Assembly: GCA_038501625.1 (NCBI GenBank)
Contig: JAZAYU010000015.1
Location: 5,230,991-5,294,990, forward strand
From: Corbicula japonica
Lineage: Eukaryota; Mollusca; Bivalvia; Venerida; Cyrenidae
Length of the DNA stretch: 64,000 nucleotides
Direction: 5' to 3'
A program made the position numbers and the translations under genes. The notes below the pieces were generated by a model. The model saw only the letters and a list, made by a program, of their open reading frames with translations, ran no database searches and was not told the origin of the DNA. The stretch's first letter is position 1. Each line of letters starts with the position of its first letter. This document shows, one piece after another, positions 22,660-34,415 of the stretch.

Positions 22660-24116
22660 CAGGGCACGACAAATCCATTGCCCGGTTCCCGCGGGCTACC
22701 GATTTCGACCCTGCGGACTACCAAAACAATTCAGTGAGTGCCCGCCGGGCCACCTTCAAATTCCCATATTGGTTGCCCGGCAAATCATCAATTCCAATAA
22801 ACAGGAAACGTTATGACACTCGACTGTAAAACAACACGCGCGGGTAATTATCGATTTCGTCACCTTTGACTTCTCGCTGTCAGTCGCGCACGCTCTGTTG
22901 TATGCTACCTATGTATTTAACCGAGCGCGAGGATACGGCGAGATAATGCGGTACTTTAATGTGTTTTGATCAGATCATCACTCTGTCAATTAAACAATCT
23001 GTTGATTGCAAACTTTCACAGTTTCGGCTACCTAATTTACGACAGATCAAAGGTGTAATTGGTAAGTATATCAGTCGATTGAGGATGATTGGGTTAATTA
23101 TTACGTTGGTGAGAAAAGCAATGGTCGGCGAGAAAATAAAAACTTTAAACAGGTGAAATTTCGCTAAATGTTTCATAATAGAAAATTCTATATTAATATC
23201 ATAAAGATAACGTGTTATAAATGTTTTTTTTAGTTGGATTAGTATTTTGTTAATGAAAAATGGATCGTTGTGTCATTAGAAGGCAAGTTATATGTTTAAT
23301 TTTCTTGCCAAATGCTGGTCTTGGGGATTTTACATAAAATAAGATATAAATTAATTTTAAAGAAGTATTTCTTCAAAGGCCAGATAAGTTTCTGTTTCTA
23401 ATTTAAATCATATTCATTTAAATTAGATCATATTCAAGCATGGTGATTTATAAAAGTTAACAGAATAGGCTAGATAAATTAAAAATCTGATGTTTGTTGT
23501 TAAAGGAGTTTCATGGGCAGATAGTGATGAAACTCTTAAATTCAAATATTATGCATTTCTTTTCTTTTTTATCCAAAGGCAGGAATGAATTTAAATATTT
23601 GATATGATCATGCTAGAAACTTAATTGGTTGCTGATTAATAAAGGGTTAATAAAAGAGTAGAGATATAATGAAATTATTTCTATTTAGGAGAGTGAGCCT
23701 TCGACTCAAAACCCATCATCAAATCACAGACAGCAGTCAACTCCCAAATCAGTGAAGAGAAAACTAGATGATAAAACGCCCAAACGACCCAAATTCTCTA
23801 GCAAAGAATATGACAAGAATCAACGGGTTCGAACATTTCAAGTCAGCTGGCTTACTTCATATCCCTGGGTGAAACATGATCCCGGAAGTGGCGCAGAGGA
23901 TGACCTGGGATTTATGTATTGTAAAAAAGTAAATAAATAAAAGTAAATAATCTGAGAGGTGTTTTTATATTGACTAGTAATCCAAACCATCCCATCATTG
24001 TTGTAAAGTGTATATATCTAAGGTAATAAATACGCAACCGAAAAGTCCGGGCTACTAAGCAAAAATCCTGGTAGCCCAGTGGGCTACCAAGTAATTTCAG
24101 GATTTGTCGTGTCCTG
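22660..24116 (+). mobile_element. hAT-like element with CAGGGCACGACAAATCC ends
   Basis: The left end CAGGGCACGACAAATCC (22660-22676) and the right end GGATTTGTCGTGTCCTG (24100-24116) form inverted repeats with one mismatch. The adjoining ggctacc/ggtagcc motifs are also inverted. TTA flanks both sides (22657-22659, 24117-24119), and both outer flanks are the same minisatellite. CAGGG termini and the enclosed BED/TTF-like exon point to the hAT superfamily, but an 8-bp target duplication typical of hAT is not visible. A 3-bp duplication would suit PIF/Harbinger instead. Confidence 0.65.
23689..23940 (+). CDS. hAT-type transposase/ZNF862-like N-terminal exon (fragment)
   Basis: After acceptor ctatttag (AG at 23687-23688) an open frame reads ESEPSTQNPSS..., then a basic KRKLDDKTPKRPKF and the motif FQVSWLTSYPW, and ends GFMYCKK. 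FQ.SWL..YPWL...MFC is the typical start of the zinc-finger region in hAT-derived ZNF862-like proteins. A donor-like aaaaaaGTAAAT lies just before the stop, so the true exon probably ends at 23928. The remaining transposase domains are absent, making this an internally deleted copy. Confidence 0.55.
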   Translation, partial: ESEPSTQNPSSNHRQQSTPKSVKRKLDDKTPKRPKFSSKEYDKNQRVRTFQVSWLTSYPWVKHDPGSGAEDDLGFMYCKKVNK

Positions 24117-24119
24117 TTA

Positions 24120-24215
24120 GACTAAGAACTGAGGCAAGGTGCTGAAGATACCCCAAGGATTGAGGCGAGAGGCACTAAGATACCCGATGGACTGAGGCAA
24201 GGTGTTTGGTTTACT
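24120..24215. repeat. Second minisatellite, right part
   Basis: Units such as gaactgaggcaaggtgctgaagatacccc and ggattgaggcgagaggcactaagataccc continue the repeat interrupted by the hAT-like element. Confidence 0.75.
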
Positions 24216-26205
24216 GGACTTTTCTCAATGTCACATTTTTATTTTCAAGGTCAGTGACAATAAACAAAAATCACATTCAAATTGGTTTGTGAGCATGGGG
24301 GCTCCTTTACTATATTATGCATTAGGCCATTAACACTTGCAGGTAAACTTGACCTTAGGTGTGATACCAACACGGAAAAAAAATAAAGAAGCTTCAAATG
24401 TTTCATATTTATTTTATTTGTATTTTTTAACACATATTATGCTTTATAAAGTAAATGTATTTACTTACAAACCATTCATTTCATATGAACATATACAAAA
24501 GGTAAACAAATGTAAACAGATATAAAGCTGAGTATATTATGTAATTTTACGATTAAACCACAGTTACATTACATTGATGCCATTCTAGTATCCAAGTAAG
24601 TAAATATGATTAACTTATATACAGTGTTCCTACTCTTTTCTTAGAACAAAACAAAGACTTTTGATGATTTTCTAAAAAAAATGTTATAATAATTATTCAC
24701 CTCCAACTAAGTTAAGGGCACTTGTATTTCTCTGTATAAATTTAACCTTGAAATTGTGTATGTGTATGTGCATGTTTAAGATATACCATATACAAGGGAA
24801 GGATTGATATTGTTTAATATCCATCCCAGGTGAATGCCATTAATATAAAACTGAGAATAAAATACACTAAGAAAGCTATACTTATAAAATTGGCAAGAAA
24901 ATAGAGAATTTCCAAAAATGTATATGAAAACCTATATTTTTATTATGAAATTTCTTCTATTCAATTTGCATCTTTAAAGCCATATCGACCTACTGAACAA
25001 AACAAGTCTCAATATGCAAAATGTATTTAATTATTGCAATTCTCAAAAGCAAGATTTTTACTACTATCTAAATTTAAGGAAAATGTATATGGTAATGTTT
25101 GTGTACAAGAAACACATGGAATGTTGCTTGTCTCGGGGAAAATGAAATAGTATTGTTAAGACATCAAATTATCTATTTAAACAGGCATTTGGATTTTTTT
25201 GTCAAAAACAGCATTTCATGCCAATTTCAAAGCATTAAATTATTCAAATTTCTTCTTTGTTTAGAATCTAGAAAAAATAAGCAGAAATCAAGAAACACAA
25301 TACTGGAATCTATTTATAGTTCCTGATGTTCATCAAACAACCCAAATATCATTTTGAAGTTCCATACATTGAGAAAAAAAGGCTTGTTTCTTAACTTTTA
25401 AGAAAACAATTCTGTCTGGAATTCTTCGGCGGTTTGAAAACACTTGGTCGCCATTTTCCCTGTTGTTGTTGCGAACATGGTCACGCTCGTTTCGCGCGAA
25501 ATGGACTTTTTTAGATTTGCTATAAAATACGCCATTGAATCTCCATTGCGAAATGTATCCATTACGGTCCATTTTTCCATTGCGCATTTTATACCTAGCG
25601 CCGCCCGTTCATGAATAGTCATTTGTACATTCAATGTGGGCGTACGTTCAATAGGGGAGATTTATTGCCAACCATTTGAGACTCCTACTTTTCTTTTGGA
25701 GAGTGCATTAATAAAATGACGTAACGTTCAATAAAACCCAAAGAGCCAAAATCACATTTACTGCGGTATAGTCTTTTGAATCTAACATTTCAAGTTGTAC
25801 AATCGTAACGTTTACAATTCTAACGTTATCATTCGTAAACCACCAAATCCACATCCATTTTCCATATGAAAAATTCTATTTAAAAAGAGAAATGCTATTG
25901 TCAATATACATTCAAATGTAACCTGAGTGTTATAAAAACATTGCATCACGAAAATAACTCGATAAATACTCACTGTTCAGTTGATTACGATGGATTTTTC
26001 GTCTTCACCGAACGTTGTCTATCCGCCATTCGGTATTCATACGCGCTCATGACTCAAAATCTTGTCTGACGTTCAACAAGTTAAATTTCTTCAAATATTG
26101 ATTGATTCTATATTTTTAAATATAAATTTTATCATTTTGCATAGCATTGCAAAATTTACCTCTCTGTAGCATTGACATACTTTTTGAAACTAAGAACTAT
26201 ATTCT
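24216..26205. other. Intergenic DNA, no supported gene
   Basis: AT-rich up to about 25330. From 25430 to 26070 it is richer in CpG and aacgtt motifs. Two overlapping minus-strand frames (25333-25634) occur there, but I recognise neither and see no splice structure. A promoter or first exon of an unseen gene cannot be excluded. Confidence 0.45.
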
Positions 26206-26277
26206 AGGGTAGCGCGCAAGACTGTCGTAACTACATTGAAATAAAGAAGGAGTTACGACAGTCTTGCATGCAACCCT
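26206..26277. repeat. Inverted repeat/hairpin
   Basis: GCAAGACTGTCGTAACT (26216-26232) is exactly complementary to AGTTACGACAGTCTTGC (26251-26267), with an 18-base loop. The pairing extends outward to agggt/accct with a few mismatches. Confidence 0.85.
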
Positions 26278-27049
26278 CAATTGTTAGGTTTGCAGTAACT
26301 GAAAACGATTATCGAAAACTGGTAAAACTGGATCGGCCTATGGCCGACTCAAAAATTAAAGTTTTCCTTTGAAGCGACGGGTTTGTTTACAAAAAAAAAG
26401 TCCGGGATGGATCTTTTTGATAGGTGCTCGTGACGTAGTATGATACCATTGAAAATAGCGAACCAATCTAACGAGTTCTCCTTCAACTATCTTCATTGGC
26501 AAACATGTGATTTCACGTACACTCAATAAAGACGAGATTGAATTAAAATTTGTATTTCGAATCTTGTGTTCATGATTCTCGATTTAACATTCGAATTAGC
26601 GAGTTAAAATAATGCACAAATCTCTTTAAAAGATAAAAATAAACGCTTTATATCACTTATACAGATCACAAATAAAAATTATAAACAAAAAAGTGTTAAC
26701 TCACTCAAAAATACTGCAACTATCCAATACAGCATTGTTAAATCTCTGTTCTCAATAATGTAACATTTTGACCAAGCGGATGCTCTCAATTGGAATGACC
26801 TATTTCTTATTCTACGTACACTAAATGATCTAGCGAGTCATTACTCATGCGCAATGAATTTCAAGTTATAACTATCGGCTGCTAAATAACATGTGTGCAT
26901 TTTGAATACTGTTTTTAAATAACCCAATACATTTTAATCTTATTGATAGTGTACAAATCCAATCTGTTATTTATTGTGCGTTGTTGTTTAAGTACATTTT
27001 TACTTGATAGTAACGTTATTTGTTTATTTCTGTAATTTATATACCATTA
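26278..27049. other. Intergenic DNA
   Basis: No conserved frame, RNA gene or clear repeat was identified in this AT-rich stretch. Confidence 0.45.
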
Positions 27050-27077
27050 AGGGCTTGCCACACTCCTCCCAATCCTA

Positions 27078-27712
27078 TTCATCGGTAAAAAGAAAATTAT
27101 CAAAATCTCAATAATGGCAAAATGCCGTTCAATGAAACTTTGCACAAATGAATGTTACTAATGTATCTTTATTTTGCATACAGTAAGACACGTTAGAAAA
27201 GTATAAAAACAAAGCTAGACCTAAAAATTCCTTGAAATTCTACTAGATTTACATAAATTCACAACAACTAAATATACATAATTTTAAATTCCCACGTGAG
27301 CGCAATGATACTGACAAGAAAATGTTGTGTACTTTGTAAAAAAAACTTTAAACTACTAAAAGAGATATCAGTGATTGTCATCCGTTTACGCGACCAGGAA
27401 ATTGAAGGTCAAAGCCACTTTTACTTATATCTCGTAATGTTTACATATGTAAGTCACGAGGACACAATAAATTGTTGCCAGTATCGTATTACTCATGTGG
27501 GCATTTAAAATGATGTTTTGTGTTCTTTGTTTTTTGTGAATTTATGTAAATAGAAGTTGAGGGAATATTTAGATCTCGCTATTTTCTTTACTGTTCTAAC
27601 GTGTCTTACCATCTGCAAAATAAAGATACATTAATAATATACATTTGTGCAATGTTTCATTTAACAGCATTTTGCCGTTATTGAGCTTTCGACAAGTGAC
27701 GTTTATCGACGG
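27078..27712. mobile_element. Fold-back element with ~190-bp inverted arms
   Basis: The arm 27078-27275 matches the reverse complement of about 27530-27712. Shared blocks include taatgtatctttattttgca, taagacacgttagaa and ttatgtaaat/atttacataa. The outer sequence aagggcttgcc...tcatcggtaaaaa is shared with the element at 36872, so they belong to one family. The small frames inside it are not considered genes. Confidence 0.7.
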
Positions 27713-28177
27713 ATATTTTACAATTCGCCATAGATCGATTAAATGTATGCTGTTAATTTTACAATATATGCATGAAATGAAGGAGAATTTTTTTCCGATT
27801 ACTGCAGTAATCCTGTACTTGTAACAGTACATCCAGCTGTCATACACTAGGCAAGTTTTTACGAGGCCCATCCGATTTTTGGATATTTGACAGCGGTGTT
27901 AGTAAGTTTCGTTTTCGCTAGTTTTGATTCACTCTTAGAAACAAATAGTGGGTGACTTTAAAAAGTCAAATGAATTCCCCACCTATCCGTTGATTTTGAA
28001 GTGGTTGAAGGGATAATAAACATCTGATCGCGATTTTAATACGGAAAATGTGACGAAATCTTGGTTCTGCATTTTATAGCAAAATGCTTCGTTAATCTGA
28101 TAATCTGCATTAAAACTTTAAGCACTCTTGGAGAATTTAATCCTTCCCCTGGCAACATGTAAAATATCAATAATTAA

Positions 28178-28775
28178 GAGGTCGCAAAATTGCAAATGGC
28201 GAAAACTGGCTAAAATTTTTAAAATTAATTTTGGGGGAAATACTTATTGCCACCTAGATTTTAGTAAAGAAATGTATTAAGCTGAGGATGTAGTTGATGT
28301 TTGCAAGCTCAATTCAGTCTAATTCATGTTCTAATTACAAAGCACATACTAAAACAAAAGAAAAACGGTTTGCATGAGAAATTCATGAACAATATACCAA
28401 AGCAACTAATACCTGAAATAAGTATATGCTGGTCTACAATGTTTAGTACCAATTTGTCAAAACTATGTTAGGGTTTTCAAGAAATTCAAGGAAAACTAAC
28501 TTCCTATTTCAAAACGAAAGTCTGTCGTTTCAGGTATGAGTTGCTTTGGTATATTGTCCATGAATTTCAGAGTTCTCATGCACACGGTTTTTCTTTTGTT
28601 TCAATATGTGCTTGATAATTAGATCATGAATTAGACTAAACTGAGCTTGCAAACATTAACTACATCCTTAGCTAAATACATTTCTTTACTAAAATCTAAG
28701 TGGCAATATGTATTTCCCCCAAAATTTATTTTTGAAATTTAGCCTGTTTTCGCCATTTGCAATGTTTGCGACCCC
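28178..28775. mobile_element. TTAA-flanked fold-back element (598 bp)
   Basis: About 240-bp arms (28178-28417 and 28530-28775) are inverted copies with scattered mismatches, separated by about 110 bp. Each outer end is gaggtcgcaaa / tttgcgacccc, directly flanked by TTAA at 28174-28177 and 28776-28779. TTAA duplications are typical of piggyBac and Kolobok elements. No open frame, so it is a non-autonomous MITE. Confidence 0.85.
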
Positions 28776-28779
28776 TTAA

Positions 28780-29242
28780 AGTTTGACATACAGAAATAGG
28801 ATTGTCTGTCGTACCGGTATGTCTGTACATGTCATAAATTATACCGAAATCAAGTTTATTGGAGTTTGTAAGCTCGGAATGCATGAACTCTGATTAGTTG
28901 AGGGTTAACGGAACTGTCGCTGGTACATTATTTTTAAGCTTCGGTGTATGAGTGCAAATATAATTATGATTGTAATGTACTTAAAAGTCAATTTTGTGGT
29001 AAATACCCACGTCGGGCGATAAAAAAAGGCTCAAGACTATAACCGTGTTTGAAAATATGGACTTGACAGACCAGTCTTTGTTGTTAAACTGTGTTTGGGC
29101 ATCATCTGGTCCCTTTTTTATGTTGAATGAGAGTAATCATGCTGTTTTTTTTAGAATATCAGCTTACGTCGAACCATTAAAAAGCGTTGGTCTTAATAAA
29201 TTTGGACATCCTCTGTACACTTTTTATAACTTCATACGGAAG
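28780..29242. other. Short intergenic stretch
   Basis: Nothing is supported. A frame beginning at 29045 runs into the neighbouring repeat element and has no recognisable motif. Confidence 0.4.
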
Positions 29243-29949
29243 ACAAGAGCTGTCAGAGGAGACAGCATGCTCGACTATTCGAATCATTTGAAACAAATGC
29301 AATTTGAAGATTAAAACAATAACAACTATGGCCATACATTCATGTGCAATCAGGAAAAATATTAACAAGTGAATGGTAAGGGAGAAATTCATTTCAAATA
29401 ACAGAAATAATTCCTTAATGTACCATAAATATTAAACTGAATAGGGGAATAACTATGAAATATTTCTGAATTTGTTAGAAAACTTGTTAGTAATTTTTTA
29501 TTAGAGATATTTACTTTTAGTAAAATATCAATCACTTCAGTAATGTTATAGAAAAAGAACTGAAATGAAAATATAATGGAAGTTTGAAGTTGATACCTTA
29601 AGTATTTGCAAAGTTATCGATGAAGTGCACTTAAGTGAAAATATAAGTGAAACTAGAAATGTGTATATGAGACACGGATGCCCCCGCTATGCATTGTTTT
29701 CAGACACTCAAGTGCAATGATGGGAATAATAGCATTTCAAAGACAGTGATGTTCGAGTAATTATAAGAATATGCATTAACCTGAAGATCAAGTAAATTAT
29801 TTGTATTTGTGGCACTGTTGTCTTCTCATTACCGAAATGTCTGTGAAGAAGTTGGTGGTAATGCAATGCAATGTCATAGTGAACATTTGTGCCAAGTTAT
29901 TTTGAAATCCATTCATTCATAAAGAAGTTATAGCCCGAACAAGTAAATT

Positions 29950-31080
29950 CAAGTTTTAGTAACTGTGACCTTGACCTTGGACTCACAGGCATGGGTAATG
30001 TACGCAACACACCGCCTTGTCATGGTGAACATTTGTGCCAAGTTATTTTGAAAACCCTCCATTGAAAACAAAGTTATAGCCCTGACAAGAAAATTCTATT
30101 TTTAGTAACAGTGACCTTGACCTTGGACATAAAGGCATGGTACACGACTCACCACCTTGTCATGGTGAACATTTCTGCCAAGTTATTTTGAAATTACTCT
30201 ATTCCTAACGTAGTTACAACCCTGACAAGAAAATTCTATTTTAGTAACAGTGACCTTGACCTTGGACCTACAGGCATGGGCATGGTACGGGACACACCAC
30301 CTTGTCATGATGAACATTTGTGTCAAGTTATTTTGAAATCACTCTATTCCTAACAAAGTTACAGCCCGGACAAGAGAATTCTATTTTAAGTAACAGTGAC
30401 CTTGACCTACAGGCATGGGCATGGTACGCGATACACCGCCCTGTCATGGTGAACATTTGTGTCAAGTTATTTGAAATCCCTCCATTTATAATGAAGTTAC
30501 ATCCCGGACAAGAAAATTCTATTTTTAGTAACAGTGACCTTGACCTATAGGCATGGGCATGGTACGCGATACACCGCCCTGTCATGGTGAACATTTGTGT
30601 CAAGTTATTTTGAAATCCCTCCATTTATAATGAAGTTACAGCCCAGACAAGAAAATTCTATTTTTAGTAACAGTGACCTTGACCTTGGACCTTCAGGCTA
30701 GGGTATTGTGCGGACACCCTGCCTTGTCATGGTGAACATTTGTGCCAAGTTATTTTGAAATTCCCTCTATTCATTACAAAGTAACAGCCAGGACAAGAAA
30801 ATTCTATTTTTAGTAACAGTGACCTTGACCTTCGACCTACAGGCTTGGGCATGTACGTGACACACCGTCTTGATATGGTGAACAATTATACCGTTATTTA
30901 AAAATCCAATACGAAATAACAAAGTTACAGAGCGGACACGATTTTGCAAGAAAATTCTAAGTAACAGTGACCTTGACCTTGGACCTACAAGCATGGGTAT
31001 TGTACGCGACACACCGCCTTGTCATGGTGAACATTGGTGCCAAGTTATTTTGAAATCCCTCCATTCATAACGAAGTTAAG
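29950..31080. repeat. Tandem array (~145-bp unit, 8 units) with TGACCTTGACCT
   Basis: Each unit reads approximately cagtgaccttgaccttggac...caggcatgggcatgg...gtcatggtgaacatttgtg...aagttattttgaaatccctc. Every unit contains TGACCTTGACCT, whose complement AGGTCAAGGTCA includes the monomeric nuclear-receptor site TCAAGGTCA. The short minus- and plus-strand frames here are by-products. Confidence 0.85.
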
Positions 31081-31234
31081 GGCCAAGTATATATTTTGCT
31101 TAACACAAAATGTAAGTGAAAAAGGGGCATAACTTGAAAAATATTGGAAGCAGGGTTATGGGTCTTGTTGGTTATGATGTAGATTTTGATGGTGAAAATA
31201 TATTTCAAGTTTCAAGGCAATATCAAGATAATTC

Positions 31235-31892
31235 TATTTTTAGTAACAAGTGACCTAGTTTTTGGACCCAGATGACCCATATTCGAACTCGTCCAAGAAA
31301 TCATTGGGACAAACATCCTGACCAAGTTTCATGACAATCGGAGCAAAAAAGTGACCCCTAGAGTGTTAACATGAAAATTCTATTTTTAGTAACAGTGACC
31401 TAGTTTTTGGACCCAGATGACCCATATTCAAACTCGTCCGAGAAATCATTGGGACAAACATCCTGACCAAGTTTCATGACAATCGGAGCAAAGATGTGAC
31501 CGCTAGAGTGTTAACAAGAAAATTCTATTTTTAGTAACATTGACCTAGTTTTTGGACCCAGATGACCCATATTCTAAGTCGTCCGAGAAATCATTGGGAC
31601 AAACATCCTGACCAAGTTTCATGACAATCGGAACAAAAATGTGACCGCTAAAGTGTTAACAAGAGAATTCTATTTTTAGTAACAGTGACCAAGTTTTTGG
31701 ACCCAGATGACCCATATTCGAACTCGTCCGAGAAATCATTGGGACAAACATCCTGACCAAGTTTCATGACAATCGGAGCAAAAATGTGACCGCTAGAGTG
31801 TTAACGAACTAAGTGTGGACGGACGACGGACGACAGACGACGGACATTCATCGATCCTAATAGCTCACCCTGAGCCTGCTCAGGTGAGCTAA
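31235..31892. repeat. Different tandem array (~145 bp x4) replacing part of copy 1
   Basis: Four units of tgacctagtttttggaccca...catcctgaccaagtttcatg...gctagagtgttaac end in a gacgacggac run and gctcaggtgagctaaaaa. That is the end of the gctcacctgag family also seen at 13010. In the sister copy (42920-42990) this position holds ordinary element sequence instead. Confidence 0.8.
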
Positions 31893-32286
31893 AAAGGGGC
31901 ATAAATTGAAATATATTGACAGCAGAGTTATGGGTCTTGTTGGTAATGGTGTAGAATTTGATGGTGAATATATATTCCAAGTTTCAAGTTGATATCTCAA
32001 GTAGTTTATAAGTTATGAACCAAAGTGCATATTTTCCTCAACACAAAATTTAAGTGAAAAAGGGGCATTACTTGAAAAATATTTGTAGCAGAGTTATGGG
32101 TGTTGTTGGTAATGATGTAGAATTTGATGGTGAATATATATTCCAAGTTTCAAGTTGATATCATAAGTAGTTTTCAAGTTATGGACCAAAGTGCATTTTT
32201 TGTTTAACATTTGTTTAACGAACGCCGACGCCGACACCGGGGCGAGTAGGATAGCTCCCCTATTCTTCGAATAGTCGAGCTAAAAA

Positions 32287-34358
32287 CGATTGTTATGCGA
32301 GTTCAAATGATGATTTAACTATACAAACCAAGTTTAATTATGAACTTTCTCTGCGAGTCCTGCACCACTATCTCCGAATTTTACCGTGGTTTTTAACGAT
32401 AACGGAAACTATGTATATTCTGTTTAAATGTATTTTTTAAAAGATCTATGAAGTTGTGGGTAGTAGAGTTTATTTTACTGGCTTAACAAGTGGTTTTCCC
32501 CATGTGCAGAGATTAAAGTGTTTAGAGATGGTGAAAATTAAACTTTGAACAAGAGCTTTTTACGTTTCGAATAAAGATGATATTCTAAAATTCAGTGAAT
32601 ACATTAACATTTGTTTTACAGTTACTTGTTTGCTTTCCTAATGTCTAATCCCCCATATAGGACCGTCAACAAAATTACCAATGTATTTCAATGTTTAATA
32701 AATCAAAAATAAGAGAAAATTTAGCAAATGCGAGAAATTTTCGAGATAAGCGTTTGAATTTATCTCAAAATTTATAGGGCAACAAGAAAAAATGTCGCCA
32801 CGCGACGAAAACCAGTTTATATAAAGAAAGTATTTTTATAAAGAAAATATCTGGTTGATAACTGCTGAAAAAATTAAACTTGTCTCAAGATTGATTCCTC
32901 GTAAAATTCACCATTGACAAGAAACTCTGTAATGCAAAAATATTCTTGAAACCCCAGCAATTCCAGATGAGTATTTTGGTGGGAGAAAGATACATGGTGG
33001 CAGGAACTGTGGGTATTTTAACATATTGGCCAGCGCTCATCTAAGATAAATACAACAATTTTAATATACATCGGTAGTTAGTTTGCTTGTTTTTACGCCC
33101 ATGGTTACATTGATTCTATCAGACGGACTATTCACGTAAAATTCCTTCCCGCGAAAGACCAGTACTTGATTAGAAGTTCGAATGCAAATGCTTACTTTCT
33201 ATAATAAAGAGCTGCAGTCAGTAGCAGGGTTCAAACCAACTGTCTTCAGTCTACATCAGCGGCCTCTTTAATATAAATCAGTACAATTTTATTTGACTGT
33301 TACACTCTTAAACTCTAAATTATCAGTTCAACGACATTTTCTCTTGAAGGAATATGGAATAGTTTGGTCCACTTTTGCTCTGTGCAAAAAGCATGGGGTA
33401 CTTTTTTAATAATCCTAGGATATTTTTTCTTTGCGTTTCTCAACAGATAGGATAATTCGGAGATGTTTCCAGTAAAATACTCATGAACTCTGCTTCTTTT
33501 GCAAATACACTGTCAATCAGAATACACAGTAAGTAATACTTAAACGATAGAACTCCTGTTCTTTACTCAGTTTAATGAAGATTTTAATGTCAAATACATC
33601 ATACAATCGAGACATCGGCGAGCAAGTCTAAAACAATACTTGGTATACTGGCACGTGTATTTATTATCAAAATGAGCAGTCAACTGGGATTCTTTTGTTG
33701 ACTTAACCTTTTTAACACTAAGCCTGTTACTGTGATCACATCATGCTGGATTCAAATTTTCGTTTAAAGATGAGTGCACAAAAACGTCAAATTTTTCACA
33801 CTCGAACTTATTCGTTGCTCGAGCAGCCAGTTCACGTAGTAAACATAAGAAAAAAAAAGGGTTTTCAGCGGCTACAATCAAAATTGTAGTATTTACTTCT
33901 GTATAAAGCAAATTCAAAAAGATTAAATATTGTTAATGAACTTGTCCTGTTCAAAGTCACGAAATATTGAAATAAAATCACCTAAAAATAACAATCACAA
34001 CAAATTGGCCACACCATCCGAAAATATGTCTTTGGTAAGTTATACAATTATCCTTAAAAATTAATTAATACCGATGAGCGGACAACATTTAGCATTTAAA
34101 TGTTACTTTAAGAACAAAATATCTATATACATCACGTATTTATGTGCTAATGATATATAATATATTGTTAGTTTTTCCATAACTATCAAACCTTAAACCA
34201 GACACAAATTTTCGCATGATGTCGGTCAAATAAATTATGCAATATTCTTTCAAATCAGTTACATATCAATGTTCCTCTGTTCAACTGACTTTCTACATGC
34301 TGTGTGAATAATCTGAGTAATTCAAGTAACATAGACCTCTCCTAAAATTGCAATTAAT
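32287..34358. other. Intergenic DNA downstream of PSMC3IP
   Basis: No gene or clear repeat recognised. It would contain the 3' untranslated region of PSMC3IP at its right end; no obvious poly(A) signal on the minus strand lies immediately after the stop. Confidence 0.45.
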
Positions 34359-34415
34359 TCAGATTTCAGGAGGTTTAATGCTGTAATCTTCATCTGTTTC
34401 TACACCTATTTCTTC
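34359..34415 (-). CDS. PSMC3IP: PSMC3IP last exon
   Basis: Acceptor atttcag; 18 residues EEIGVETDEDYSIKPPEI, then stop (complement of 34359-34361). The conserved acidic C-terminus of HOP2. Too short for ORF scanning. Confidence 0.92.
   Translation of the reverse strand, partial: EEIGVETDEDYSIKPPEI

Larger units (their letters stand above)
29243..32286. mobile_element. Composite non-autonomous element, copy 1
   Basis: It starts acaagagctgtcagaggagac, followed by gctcgactattcgaa, and ends ttcgaatagtcgagctaaaa, an inverted terminal pair. The right end carries cgccgacgccgacacc. Its body is a ~145-bp tandem array, then a gaaaaaggggcataacttg repeat. The same element lies at 41349-43374 with high identity. 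No coding capacity. Confidence 0.8.

Noticed and set aside
25333..25634. Two overlapping minus-strand frames (84 and 78 codons)
   Set aside because: Mutually exclusive frames, no known motif and no splice support; left as unassigned.
30320..31012. Short frames in the ~145-bp tandem array
   Set aside because: They repeat with the array and have no independent conservation.
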